A stretch of DNA of 64,000 bases, from the NCBI GenBank assembly GCA_964549615.1, contig CAZJVP010000048.1, positions 5,785-69,784 of the forward strand, in the 5' to 3' direction. This document shows, in pieces, positions 25,685 through 34,184 of this stretch. Both the position numbers and the translations under genes were made by a program. Origin of the DNA: CAYVLA01 sp964549615 [NCBI: uncultured Thermococci archaeon] (GTDB taxonomy: Archaea > CAYQAE01 > CAYVLA01). Position 1 is the stretch's first letter. Each line of letters begins with the position of its first letter. The notes under the pieces are model-generated. The model ran no database searches, was not told the DNA's origin, and saw nothing but the letters and a program-made list of their open reading frames with translations.

Positions 25685-26391
25685 GGATCCGGATCTCGGA
25701 AGTGCTATCATCGGAGTTCGTGCGAAGCGAAAGCGACTTTGAGCCCAGCTACGTCCTCACGCGCTTCAAGAAAAAGATCCACAGGGTGAAGGTGGTGGGG
25801 ACGGTCAGGTCGCCGCCCATCTTCGGATCTGACAACACATACGCCCGGTTCCAGCTCGATGATTCCACCGGCGTCATATGGGTTTCCGCCTTCCACGGCC
25901 GGGTCGCCATGGTCGAGGGGATTGCACAGGGCGACATGGTCCAGATCGTGGCGACTGTGAACGAGTACCGCGGGAGGCTAGAGCTCATCGCCGAGTGCAT
26001 CCGGAAGGTGAGTCCAAACTTCTGGTTGCTCCACCGCGCGGAGGCCGCAAGGTCAGAGCTTGAGGACAGGAAGGAGTATGAGAAGCTCAGATCGATCGCC
26101 GTACATGAGAGGAACATCCAGGAGGCAAAGGAGGCCGCGAGGGAGATAGGCATCGACGCAGAGGTCGAACCCATCCGCGTGGAGATCCCGACCAAAGAGG
26201 ATGAAGATCTCGGGAGCAAGGTACTGGGCCTGATCTCAGAGTTGGACGCAGGGGGCGGAGTCTCCCTGCGGGAGATAGCGCGGGCCCTGAAAGGATCTCA
26301 TTCGGAGGATGAGATCGAATCTGCAGTAAACAAGCTCCTGGACGACGGCGAGATATACGAACCGACGGTTGGAAGATATTCTAGGATATGA
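25681..26391 (+). CDS. RPA32-like single-stranded DNA-binding subunit (OB fold plus winged helix)
   Basis: 236 residues from a GTG that overlaps the previous stop (GTGA). The OB fold spans about 10-115 (VKVVGTVRSPPIFGSDNTYARFQLDDSTGVIWVS). A linker helix follows, and the last 70 residues look like a winged helix (SKVLGLISELDAGGGVSLREIARAL, then VNKLLDDGEIYEPTVGRY), the same order as eukaryotic RPA32 and archaeal COG3390 proteins. It is the third gene of the RPA operon. Confidence 0.9.
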   Translation: MRIRISEVLSSEFVRSESDFEPSYVLTRFKKKIHRVKVVGTVRSPPIFGSDNTYARFQLDDSTGVIWVSAFHGRVAMVEGIAQGDMVQIVATVNEYRGRLELIAECIRKVSPNFWLLHRAEAARSELEDRKEYEKLRSIAVHERNIQEAKEAAREIGIDAEVEPIRVEIPTKEDEDLGSKVLGLISELDAGGGVSLREIARALKGSHSEDEIESAVNKLLDDGEIYEPTVGRYSRI

Positions 26392-26452
26392 GACAGAGGG
26401 CAATGCCCCGTCCATCCCAGCACGCTCATTCTTGGTGGCGGGCCATCTGAGA

Positions 26453-26463
26453 AGATTTTAATC
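26453..26463 (+). promoter_or_regulatory. TATA-like box before the ABC-2 operon
   Basis: AGATTTTAATC. If used, it leaves a leader of about 110 bases before the TTG at 26593, long for this genome, so the start or promoter may lie elsewhere. Confidence 0.4.
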
Positions 26464-26592
26464 CGGACAACGTCAGGTCGGGCCGGGCGAGATCTGATGC
26501 CCTTTGCCTGCCTGGCTTGAGGCCGCGCCCATCCGCGGTCACGTCTCGCCGTCTGCACCGGGTTGATTGGGGCTTCGGAGTCGTGACACTTC

Positions 26593-27576
26593 TTGGCGAA
26601 GGCTATCGAGATCAAGGACGTCACAAAGGTCTTCACGAGCAAGGAGGAGGGGAAGAAGAAGGTGCTCAGGGCGGTTGACGGCGTGAGCCTCTCCTTGGAG
26701 TACGGGGAGTTCGTCGGGCTTCTAGGTCCGAACGGCGCCGGAAAGACGACCCTCATCAAGATACTGGGAACCCTGATACTCCCCACGGACGGCACGGCCA
26801 AGGTCGCGGGCTATGATGTGGTGAAGGAACCGGACAAAGCCCGGTCAAGTTTTGGCTGGCTTCACGGCGAAACCGGTGGAAGGGCACTCTACTGGAGGCT
26901 GACCGCGCTCGACAACCTCAAGTTCTATGCGTCTTTGCACAACGTGCCGCCGGATGTGGCCAAGAAGAGGATAGACGTCCTCCTGGATTTCTTCGACCTG
27001 GTGGAAGACAAGGACAAGATGGTGAAGGATTTCTCCACGGGGATGAAGGTCAGGGTGATGCTTGCCCGGTCGCTTCTGGCCAACCCGCCCATCCTTCTCA
27101 TGGACGAGCCGACCGTGGGCCTAGACCCGATCACTGCGGATGAAACGCGGAGGCTGCTAATATCCCTAAACAGGGACCTCGGGAAAACCATACTCTTCAC
27201 CAGCCACAACATGTTGGAGGTGGAGAAGCTTTGCCATCGGGTCGCAATCATGCACAAGGGCAGGCTCATCGCGGACGGCAGCCCCGCACTGCTGAGCAAG
27301 CTGCATCGAGAGACGGAAGGGATAATCCTTGAGGTGGAAGCCACCCTGCAGCTGGAGCGCGTCAGGAAGGTCTTGGAGTCCCTACCCCGAGTTGAGGGCA
27401 TCCTGAACGCTCAAGAGACGGAGGGCTCCTACATCTTCCAACTAGCAGTCGACGACGAGAGGGAAGCGCTGTACGAGCTGCCGGGTGAGCTGAAAAGGGC
27501 CGGCATCACCTTGACGAGCATCTCGCGTTCCAAGCCAAGTCTGGAGGAGGTTTTCCTTCGCTTGACTAGGAAGTGA
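26593..27576 (+). CDS. ABC-2 type exporter ATPase
   Basis: 327 residues from a TTG (LAKAIEIKDVTKVF). Walker A GPNGAGKTT, signature region FSTGMKVRVMLARSLL, Walker B ILLMDEPTVGLDP, switch His in LFTSHNMLEVEKLC. A C-terminal domain of about 80 residues follows (EGIILEVEATLQL), as in DrrA/NatA-type ATPases. It powers the two membrane proteins encoded next. It overlaps the first permease gene by 4 bases. Confidence 0.95.
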   Translation: MAKAIEIKDVTKVFTSKEEGKKKVLRAVDGVSLSLEYGEFVGLLGPNGAGKTTLIKILGTLILPTDGTAKVAGYDVVKEPDKARSSFGWLHGETGGRALYWRLTALDNLKFYASLHNVPPDVAKKRIDVLLDFFDLVEDKDKMVKDFSTGMKVRVMLARSLLANPPILLMDEPTVGLDPITADETRRLLISLNRDLGKTILFTSHNMLEVEKLCHRVAIMHKGRLIADGSPALLSKLHRETEGIILEVEATLQLERVRKVLESLPRVEGILNAQETEGSYIFQLAVDDEREALYELPGELKRAGITLTSISRSKPSLEEVFLRLTRK

Positions 27577-28469
27577 TGGCAATGACGCCCAGAGCGACGA
27601 CGCAAGACGTCATAGATGTTCTCAGGTACGATCCTCCCAAGCAAAGGTCCGACCTCAGGCAGACCTGGGCCGTCTTCGTGGCCAACCTGAAGATCTTCCT
27701 TTCGTACAAGACATGGGTGGCGACCGAGACCGTGACCACCCTGTCCTCGATAGCGATGTTCTACTTCTTCAGCTTCCTCGTGAACCCGGAACGACTGGAG
27801 GAAGCCGGATATGGAAGCAGCTACCTAGGTTTCGCGCTGATAGGCGTGGCGAGCACGAACTACCTTTGGATGTGCATAAACAGGCTGAGCCACTCGATGT
27901 CCCACGAGGTAAGGGAGGGAACGTTCGAGACGGTGATATCGTCGCCCATTCGGTTGAGGTCTTACGTGGTCGGGATAGCGATAAGGGGCTTCCTCGTGAG
28001 CTGCTACTTCATGGCCGGGGCTTTGACGATGGGCATTGCGCTGAAGGCGCCGCTCATCCTTAATCCTGGTACGATTTCGTCAGCCATTTTGCTCGTGCTT
28101 CTGCTCATCTCAAGCCACCTCGGCATCGGGGTCATGGCGGCAGGCGTCATACTGGTCTACAAGAAGGGGGATCCCCTCACCTTCCTGTTCACCGGACTGA
28201 CGGAGTTCTTCGGCGGAGTGCTGTTTCCGTTGCAGCTCTTGCAGAACTACCCCTTGGCTTGGGCTTTTGCCTGGGTCCTCCCCTATACACATGCGCTGAA
28301 CGGACTCAGGAAGGTCCTCCTGTTGGGCGAGACGGTGTTCTCCCCGTCGGTCGCAACCTCGGCCGGGGTCCTCGTCGCGTACTCCGTCGTCCTGCTGCCC
28401 TTGAGCCTTCTCTTCTTCCGATGGGGATACAATCGAATTAGAAAAGAGGGGTCAACGACCACATATTGA
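27573..28469 (+). CDS. ABC-2 type exporter permease 1
   Basis: 298 residues with six membrane helices, starting about residue 45 (TVTTLSSIAMFYFFSFLV). The inner region SHEVREGTFETVISSPIRLRSYVVG is the ABC-2 coupling segment. The start is GTG at 27573 overlapping the ATPase stop; ATGs at 27576 and 27582 are close alternatives. It pairs with the permease at 28479 to form a heterodimer. Substrate unknown (drug, lipid or polysaccharide). Confidence 0.92.
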   Translation: MMAMTPRATTQDVIDVLRYDPPKQRSDLRQTWAVFVANLKIFLSYKTWVATETVTTLSSIAMFYFFSFLVNPERLEEAGYGSSYLGFALIGVASTNYLWMCINRLSHSMSHEVREGTFETVISSPIRLRSYVVGIAIRGFLVSCYFMAGALTMGIALKAPLILNPGTISSAILLVLLLISSHLGIGVMAAGVILVYKKGDPLTFLFTGLTEFFGGVLFPLQLLQNYPLAWAFAWVLPYTHALNGLRKVLLLGETVFSPSVATSAGVLVAYSVVLLPLSLLFFRWGYNRIRKEGSTTTY

Positions 28470-28478
28470 GGCGGCCAA

Positions 28479-29357
28479 ATGAAGCGCGACTTGCTGATGG
28501 CAAACCTTGGGGACAACCCCTCTCAGTACGGCCGGGTCGGGGCCCTTGCTAAGCTGAAGAGCTTCGTCATCAGGGACGCCAAGATATGGTGGACCTACAA
28601 GATGTGGGTCCTGCTTGATTTGATGAGCACCCTCATGTTCGTGATCACCTATGCCTTGGTTTCGCGGATCGTTTCCCCGGACAGGCTTGTCGCCGGCGGC
28701 TACACGCGAGGTGGATATCTGGCCTTTTCGGTGATAGGGATCGCGTTCCAACAGTACGTCTTCTCATCCGTTCTAGGCATCTCGGAGGCCATAAGGGACG
28801 AGCAGTGGTTCGGCACCATGGAAACGATACTTTCGTCCCCGACAAGCTTCAGGATCTTCTTGCTCGGCGAGTCGCTTTTCAGGTTCATGATAAGCACCAT
28901 CCTCCTCACGGGCGCGGTGGGGCTTGGCATTGCCCTCGGCGCAACCTTCGAGGTCTCCCCCGCCATCATCGGCTCGGTGGCAGTTCTCTCGGTTCTGATG
29001 GTTTTCAGCCATCTCGCGATCGGCATCGCCAGCGCCGGCGTAATCATGAAGATCAAGCAGGGGGACCCGGTGGCCTGGGCGTTCTCTTGGCTGACGCAGC
29101 TCGTCTCAGGCGTTTTCTATCCCCTGAACGTCCTCCCCAACTATCTCAAATGGGTCGGGCTCGCATTCCCCCTAACATATTCGTTGCACGGGGTCAGGCT
29201 CTGCCTGATGGGCGGGCGAACGATCGCTGATCCCGTCGTGGCCCGGAACGTTCTTTGGCTGTGCATCTTCATCGCCATCTCGATGCCGGTGTCCCTTTAC
29301 ATCTTCAGGATCGGCTACGACTCGTCGAGGCGAGATGGGTCGCTCGGACAGTATTAG
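28479..29357 (+). CDS. ABC-2 type exporter permease 2
   Basis: 292 residues, six membrane helices, and the same layout as permease 1, with EAIRDEQWFGTMETILSSPTSFRIFLLG as the coupling segment. It starts 9 bases after permease 1; GAGGCGGCC before the ATG acts as the ribosome site. The two permeases are clear paralogs. Confidence 0.92.
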   Translation: MKRDLLMANLGDNPSQYGRVGALAKLKSFVIRDAKIWWTYKMWVLLDLMSTLMFVITYALVSRIVSPDRLVAGGYTRGGYLAFSVIGIAFQQYVFSSVLGISEAIRDEQWFGTMETILSSPTSFRIFLLGESLFRFMISTILLTGAVGLGIALGATFEVSPAIIGSVAVLSVLMVFSHLAIGIASAGVIMKIKQGDPVAWAFSWLTQLVSGVFYPLNVLPNYLKWVGLAFPLTYSLHGVRLCLMGGRTIADPVVARNVLWLCIFIAISMPVSLYIFRIGYDSSRRDGSLGQY

Positions 29358-29428
29358 CGCCGGTGACGCCCATCAAGTGCGCAAGTCATTAGCCGCGGGC
29401 GCGACCGGCCCAGCTCAGCTGGGGCGAG

Positions 29429-29440
29429 ATATTTTAATAG
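29429..29440 (+). promoter_or_regulatory. TATA box of the zinc-ribbon gene at 29497
   Basis: ATATTTTAATAG, followed by a leader of about 35 bases with GTAGGGCGA before the ATG. Confidence 0.6.
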
Positions 29441-29496
29441 AAATTAGGGGTCCTGAGCTGGCCGAGGCACAGCGAGGCTCCCATGGTAGGGCGAAC

Positions 29497-29742
29497 ATGA
29501 GCTTTAGAGTGTTTGTGTGCGAGAGCTGCTCATCGAAGGTGGGGATCGAAGAAAAGTCCAAGGAGAGACCGTCGGTCTGTCCCAAATGCAGGGGCATGCT
29601 GATGTCCGGGGGGACTTCCGAGGAGTTCAAGGGCAGCGTTGTGGTCTGCCCCGACTGTGGCAACTCGTTCTTGTACGGCGAGGCCCCTTTCAAGTGTGCC
29701 TTCTGCGACCATACATTCAGGGACCAGTTCACCTACTTCTGA
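29497..29742 (+). CDS. small zinc-ribbon protein
   Basis: 81 residues with four CxxC knuckles (CESC, CPKC, CPDC, CAFC), enough for two zinc ribbons. It has its own TATA promoter. Such small archaeal ribbon proteins may bind nucleic acid or act as adaptors; no specific function can be read. Confidence 0.85.
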   Translation: MSFRVFVCESCSSKVGIEEKSKERPSVCPKCRGMLMSGGTSEEFKGSVVVCPDCGNSFLYGEAPFKCAFCDHTFRDQFTYF

Positions 29743-29809
29743 GCGGGACGTTTCCGGGCCGCCCTCAAATGACGGGTTGCGAGCGGCCCGGCGAAATACC
29801 CCCTTCGAC

Positions 29810-31468
29810 CTACGTCATCCCGCCCATCCCGCCCGGCCCCATGCCGCCGGCTGGAGGCTTCTTCTCCTTCTCCTCCTCTTTCTTAAGCTCCTTGGCGGAT
29901 ATGACGTCGTCGATTCTCAGGATCATGCAGGCCGTCTCGACGGCAGACTTGATGATCTGCCGGTTCACATCGAGCGGCTGAATGACCCCAAGCTTGTACA
30001 TGTCTGCGATCTTTCCTTGGAAGATGTCTATGCCCATCTGCGGGCCCTTCGTCTCATTCTGGGCCACCAAGTCTTGGACTATGTCGATCGGGTCAAGGCC
30101 CGCGTTTTCGGCCAGGCTCCTCGGAACGATCCTCAGGGCCTCCGCGAACGCGGAGACGGCAAGGCCCTCCTTGCCCCCGACGCTTGAGGCGTAGCTCTGC
30201 ACGGCACGGGACACGGCGGCCTCCACTGCCCCGCCTCCGGGAACGATCTTGTTGTTCTCCAACACGTCGCCCACGACGCACACCGCGTCGTGCAGGGCCC
30301 TCTCGATCTCGTCCACGACGTGCTCAGTACCTCCCCTTATGAAGATCGTCACCGCCTTGGGGTCCTTGCAGTCCTCAACGAAGATCATCTCGTCGCCGGC
30401 TATTTTCCTCTCCTGCACGAGTCCGGCGCTTCCCAAGTCATCCTTGGTCATGTCGTTCAGGTTCGTGATGATCCTGGCTCCGGTGGCCCTGGAAAGCTTC
30501 TCCATATCGCTCTTCTTGACCCTTCTCGCGGCAAGTATCCCGGCCTTCGCCAGATAGTGCTGGACGAGGTCGTCGATTCCCTTCTGACAGAAGACCACGT
30601 TCGCTCCGACCTTGCTGAACTTCTCCGCCATGTCCTTCAGCATCTTCTCCTCCTCGCCCAGGAAACTCTTGAGCTGTTCTGGCGTGGAGATCTTGATCTC
30701 AGCATCGGTCTCCGTCTCCTGGACCTCGAGCTTGGCGTCAACGAGGGCTATCTTCGCATTCTCCACAGTCTTTGGCATGGCCGGGTGCACGACCTCTTTG
30801 TCTATGATCGCACCCCTGACCAGCTCGGTCTCAGAAACGCCGGCACCCTGCTTCTTGACCATGTTGATGTAGTCGACGTCCACCTCTGTCTTATCGCCCA
30901 CCTTCTCTGCAACCAGCTTGGCCGCCTTCACGGCAACTGAGGCGAGGTGGTCCCTGGCCACGTTGGCTGCCTTGCCGGTCATCGAGGTCTTGGCTATGTT
31001 CTCGAGGGTCTTGGTATCGTTGGGATCGATCGTCTTTGCGATCCTGTCGAGCTCCTCGAGGGCCTTTCTTGCGGCGGCCCGATACCCGCTCACTATGACG
31101 GTGGCATGTATGTCCTGGGCCATGAGCTCCTGTGCCTTGGTCAAGAGCTCGCCTGCCAGGACTACCGCCGTTGTGGTTCCATCGCCCACTTCCTCGTCCT
31201 GGGTCTTCGCAACTTCGACCATCATCTTTGCCGCAGGGTGCTCAACGTCCATTTCGTCAAGGATGGTCGCGCCGTCGTTGGTCACCACGATGTCCCCGAG
31301 GCTGTCAACGAGCATCTTGTCCATTCCCCGCGGGCCCAGGGTGGTCCTCACGGCCTCCGCGATCACCTTCGCAGCAAGGAGGTTGTTCTGCTGGGCGTCC
31401 CTGCCTCGACGCCTCTGTGTTCCCTCCTTGAGTATAAGCACAGGCGTGCCTGCCAGTTGAGTCGCCAT
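29810..31468 (-). CDS. ths: thermosome subunit (group II chaperonin)
   Basis: 552 residues, the normal chaperonin length. ATP-site motifs: [24 protein letters not shown] and the catalytic [15 protein letters not shown]; near the end VPGGGAVE. The tail ends in the Gly/Met-rich repeat [12 protein letters not shown]. It folds proteins in a closed double ring in the cytoplasm. One strong TATA box lies upstream, so the gene is probably single and highly expressed. Confidence 0.98.
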   Translation of the reverse strand: MATQLAGTPVLILKEGTQRRRGRDAQQNNLLAAKVIAEAVRTTLGPRGMDKMLVDSLGDIVVTNDGATILDEMDVEHPAAKMMVEVAKTQDEEVGDGTTTAVVLAGELLTKAQELMAQDIHATVIVSGYRAAARKALEELDRIAKTIDPNDTKTLENIAKTSMTGKAANVARDHLASVAVKAAKLVAEKVGDKTEVDVDYINMVKKQGAGVSETELVRGAIIDKEVVHPAMPKTVENAKIALVDAKLEVQETETDAEIKISTPEQLKSFLGEEEKMLKDMAEKFSKVGANVVFCQKGIDDLVQHYLAKAGILAARRVKKSDMEKLSRATGARIITNLNDMTKDDLGSAGLVQERKIAGDEMIFVEDCKDPKAVTIFIRGGTEHVVDEIERALHDAVCVVGDVLENNKIVPGGGAVEAAVSRAVQSYASSVGGKEGLAVSAFAEALRIVPRSLAENAGLDPIDIVQDLVAQNETKGPQMGIDIFQGKIADMYKLGVIQPLDVNRQIIKSAVETACMILRIDDVISAKELKKEEEKEKKPPAGGMGPGGMGGMT

Positions 31469-31497
31469 GCAATCGCCTTGCTCATCTGTCTTATCGG

Positions 31498-31509
31498 TTA
31501 TATATAAAG
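31498..31509 (-). promoter_or_regulatory. strong TATA box of the thermosome gene
   Basis: CTTTATATATAA on the minus strand with a purine-rich BRE (CGAAAAG) before it, 35 bases from the ATG. This is the most canonical promoter in the window. Confidence 0.85.
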
Positions 31510-31570
31510 CTTTTCGGTCTCGAGGGTAGCGTTGCCATGCCCCAGCCTTGTTCCTGGCTGCAGGCTTCAG

Positions 31571-32161
31571 CTAGCTTCTTCCGATCCCGCTTCCCCATCC
31601 GCCCGTCTCATAGGAAAGGAGCGTCCCGTTTTCCACCAAGGCCGCAAGCCGATCGTCCATCCAAGCCGGAACAAGAATGGACATGCTCTGCCCCATCTCA
31701 TCCACGGCAACTCCCCTACATGCCGCAAGGAGGTCGTGGATTCCGACGGGGCTGACCCCGGGACCGAGCCTTAGGAGGACAAGAACATAACCGACGTAGA
31801 CGACCCGCCTGTCGGGGTACGTGGTCGCGATGCCCCCGCCATCGGCCGAAACGAGGGCATCCACCCCACCGTTCATCCCGACGACCTCGTATCCCTGTGC
31901 CTCGCCCTCTCCGCCGAGTTTGGTCACTAGAGCGCTCTCCCCGAGGTCCTTCAACGCTCCACGGGCTTCGTCGGCGATCGGAGCTTGGACTCTCTCAAAT
32001 CCGCCCTCCTGCTCGAATGCGCCCTTCTCCCCCGCCAGGATCAAGGTCCGATCCTCAACGGCTTCGGTTGTGCCTCGGCATCGAAGGCCGTACAGCAAGA
32101 TCGATTGCACGGATCCTGCAAAAAGCCCCAACACGATGATCGCGGCCACCAACCTGTCCAA
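31571..32161 (-). CDS. signal-anchored protein of unknown function
   Basis: About 196 residues from the TTG at 32161. The frame stays open to a TTG at 32206, but the TATA box at 32209-32218 would place the transcript start near 32188, so a later start is preferred. One membrane segment (LVAAIIVLGLFAGSVQSILLYG) is followed by an outside domain that includes GGIATTYPDRRVVYVGYVLVLLRLG. No family is recognised. It is divergent from the ribosomal protein cluster and runs towards the thermosome promoter. Confidence 0.6.
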   Translation of the reverse strand: MDRLVAAIIVLGLFAGSVQSILLYGLRCRGTTEAVEDRTLILAGEKGAFEQEGGFERVQAPIADEARGALKDLGESALVTKLGGEGEAQGYEVVGMNGGVDALVSADGGGIATTYPDRRVVYVGYVLVLLRLGPGVSPVGIHDLLAACRGVAVDEMGQSMSILVPAWMDDRLAALVENGTLLSYETGGWGSGIGRS

Positions 32162-32208
32162 TATCCCACGGGCCCCTGTGTCTAACGCACATAGGCGCTG
32201 GAACAATT

Positions 32209-32218
32209 CATATATCTA
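32209..32218 (-). promoter_or_regulatory. TATA box of the 31571-32161 gene
   Basis: TAGATATATG on the minus strand, within the 300-base region divergent from rpl18e. Confidence 0.5.
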
Positions 32219-32373
32219 TGCTGAAACGATCCGGAAGGGAGCAATTTAGCTTCCCACTGGTTTCCAGAGCGGCACATGGGGGCAATGCGGGAAGCCAACT
32301 TGCCGCCTGATCCGACCCACCCGACCGATTTGGTCGGAACGAGACGGTCATCGGCCGCTTCGATATCCTTAGG

Positions 32374-32384
32374 TAATATTTAAG
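32374..32384 (+). promoter_or_regulatory. TATA box of the rpl18e-rpl13-rps9-rpoN operon
   Basis: TAATATTTAAG, leaving a leader of roughly 55-60 bases before rpl18e. A short inverted repeat (CCGACC/GGTCGG, 32321-32337) sits just upstream and could be a regulator site. Confidence 0.65.
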
Positions 32385-32463
32385 AAAAACGTTTGGCGAT
32401 CATCGCTGCCGACGATCCTCGTGGAGATCCGTCTTTCGATCGTTTTCTCCTGGGGAGATCTAA

Positions 32464-32823
32464 TTGCGAAGCAGGAAGACCAACGCGGTCATCGCACGCT
32501 TGATCGACTCCCTTAGGGCTCTCTCTCACGAGACAGGGGCAGCCATATGGAAGGATCTCTCCGTGAGGCTATCCAAGAGCACAAGGCGGATGCCGGCGGT
32601 CAACGTTGGCGAGATATCCGCAAGAACCGAGCCGGAGGACCAGGTCGCCGTACCGGGCAAGGTTCTCGGTTTCGGCAGCCTCAACCACCGCGTGATCGTG
32701 GCGGGCGTGGGCTTCAGCGCAGCGGCCCGGAGGAAGATAGCCGCAGCAGGCGGCGAGTGCATTAGCTTGATGGATCTCGCCAAGAGGAACCCGAAGGGGT
32801 CCAAAGTCAAGATCATGATCTGA
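32464..32823 (+). CDS. rpl18e: large-subunit ribosomal protein L18e
   Basis: 119 residues from a TTG preceded by GGGGAGATC. Typical start RSRKTNAVIARLIDSL and family segment VPGKVLGFGSLNHRVIVAGVGFS. It is the first gene of the conserved archaeal L18e-L13-S9-RpoN cluster. Confidence 0.95.
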   Translation: MRSRKTNAVIARLIDSLRALSHETGAAIWKDLSVRLSKSTRRMPAVNVGEISARTEPEDQVAVPGKVLGFGSLNHRVIVAGVGFSAAARRKIAAAGGECISLMDLAKRNPKGSKVKIMI

Positions 32824-32833
32824 GGAACCGACG

Positions 32834-33274
32834 ATGATCGTAGTTGATGCAAGCGACCAGATACTCGGAAGGATGGCCTCCATCGTAGCCAAGCGATTGC
32901 TGGAAGGGGAAACGGTTGCAGTCGTCAACTGCGAGAAGGCAGTGGTCACGGGCAATCCAACCGTCACGTATGCAAGGTACAAGACCAAGTATGATCTTGG
33001 ACGCGTCGTCAACCCAACCAAGGGGCCTTTCTTTCCCAGGACCCCCGATAGAATCGTGAGCCGCGCGATAAGGGGAATGCTGCCCTTCAGTAAGCCCCGG
33101 GGAAAGGCGGCTTTCCGTCTCCTCCGTGTCTACAGGGGAGTGCCTGATTCGCTGAAGGACGCCCCCCTGTTGAGATTCGAGGAGGCGGGCGTGGACCGCC
33201 TGGGGAGGAAGAAGTACACGACGGTCGGCGATATCTCGCTTGCGCTCGGCGTCAAGAGGGAGATGGTGTTTTGA
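32834..33274 (+). CDS. rpl13: large-subunit ribosomal protein L13
   Basis: 146 residues. It starts with IVVDASDQILGRMASIVAKRLL and has the conserved RTPDRIVSRAIRGMLPF segment. It follows L18e by 10 bases and overlaps the S9 start by 4 bases (TTGA). Confidence 0.96.
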   Translation: MIVVDASDQILGRMASIVAKRLLEGETVAVVNCEKAVVTGNPTVTYARYKTKYDLGRVVNPTKGPFFPRTPDRIVSRAIRGMLPFSKPRGKAAFRLLRVYRGVPDSLKDAPLLRFEEAGVDRLGRKKYTTVGDISLALGVKREMVF

Positions 33275-33675
33275 ACGAAGTACCGCTCACGGTCTCGGCC
33301 AGGTTCAAGCGGGCGACCGCAAGGGCGACCCTCCGGGAGGGCAACGGCGAACTCAGGATCGACAGGAAGCCGCTCGACGTCTACGGGACCGAGCTGGCCA
33401 GAGAGAGGATACGCGAGGTGCTCTATCTGGCCGGAGACGCGACGAAGAAGGTGGACATCAGCGTTCACGTTGAAGGCGGTGGGATCTCGGGCCAGACCAA
33501 TGCGATCCGCACCAGCATTGCCACGGGCCTGATCCAGTGGACCAAGGATCCGAACCTGAGGCAGAAGTTCATGGAGTACGACCGTTCCATCGTCAAGGGC
33601 GACGCTAGAGTAAAGGAATCCAAGAAGGCGGGCCGCAGGAGGGCCAGGGCCAAGAAACAGAAGAGCTACAGGTAG
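33271..33675 (+). CDS. rps9: small-subunit ribosomal protein S9
   Basis: 134 residues from a TTG overlapping the L13 stop. It has the GGGISGQTNAIRTSIATGLI core and the basic C-terminal KKAGRRRARAKKQKSYR that reaches the P-site tRNA. Archaeal S9 normally begins with this ARFKRATARAT segment. Confidence 0.96.
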   Translation: MNEVPLTVSARFKRATARATLREGNGELRIDRKPLDVYGTELARERIREVLYLAGDATKKVDISVHVEGGGISGQTNAIRTSIATGLIQWTKDPNLRQKFMEYDRSIVKGDARVKESKKAGRRRARAKKQKSYR

Positions 33676-33681
33676 GTTGGC

Positions 33682-33885
33682 ATGATCATACCGATTAGAT
33701 GCTTCACATGCGGCAAGCTGATAGGGGACAAGTACGAGGCTTACAAGGAGCGGGTTGGCTTCGGGGAGAAGCCAGAGGATGTGCTACGTGACCTCGGCAT
33801 CAACCGCTACTGCTGCAGAAGGATGCTGATCTCGCACGTCGACCTGATGGACGAGGTCATAAAGTACAAGAAGCCATCGGCCTAG
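33682..33885 (+). CDS. rpoN: DNA-directed RNA polymerase subunit N
   Basis: 67 residues, the normal size. Zinc site CFTCGK plus the paired YCCRR. It is an assembly subunit of archaeal RNA polymerase, homologous to Rpb10. In many archaea rpoK follows here; in this window the next gene instead converges on the other strand. Confidence 0.97.
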   Translation: MIIPIRCFTCGKLIGDKYEAYKERVGFGEKPEDVLRDLGINRYCCRRMLISHVDLMDEVIKYKKPSA

Positions 33886-34169
33886 ACCGTCTTGAACCTT
33901 CTGTCGGGCAAAGGACCGACGTAGGGCGTGACCGAGACCTTCTCGTTCTTTGAGAGGTTGAAAACCCTGACTATCTCGGGGGCAAGCCCGATGGTCCCTG
34001 GCTCCACCTCGTCCTCGACAATCTTGCCTATGAGCGTCCCTATCTCGAAGTTTATCTGGACCCATTCGCCCGGCTCCAGTCCCATCTTCCTAATATCGTC
34101 CACGTTCATCTTAACTATGTCGCGCATGTAAGCGCTCCTTGCCGCGAACTCAAACACCCGCCCCGACAT
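33882..34169 (-). CDS. small double-psi beta-barrel-like protein
   Basis: 95 residues. [21 protein letters not shown] and [27 protein letters not shown] give two psi-type units, as in the N-domain of VAT/Cdc48 or of archaeal thymidine/AMP phosphorylases. It is not fused to an ATPase. It lies 15 bases after the membrane-anchored GATase-like gene on the same strand, so the two are probably co-transcribed; its 3' end overlaps the convergent rpoN by 4 bases. It may be a binding adaptor. Confidence 0.75.
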   Translation of the reverse strand: MSGRVFEFAARSAYMRDIVKMNVDDIRKMGLEPGEWVQINFEIGTLIGKIVEDEVEPGTIGLAPEIVRVFNLSKNEKVSVTPYVGPLPDRRFKTV

Positions 34170-34184
34170 CGTCCCTCCTCCCGA

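Noticed and set aside
30093-31507. Long open frames on the strand opposite the thermosome gene
   Set aside because: They mirror codon structure of the real gene and resemble no protein.
32321-32337. CCGACC/GGTCGG inverted repeat as a terminator
   Set aside because: No T-run follows and no gene ends there; at most it is a regulator site upstream of the ribosomal operon.
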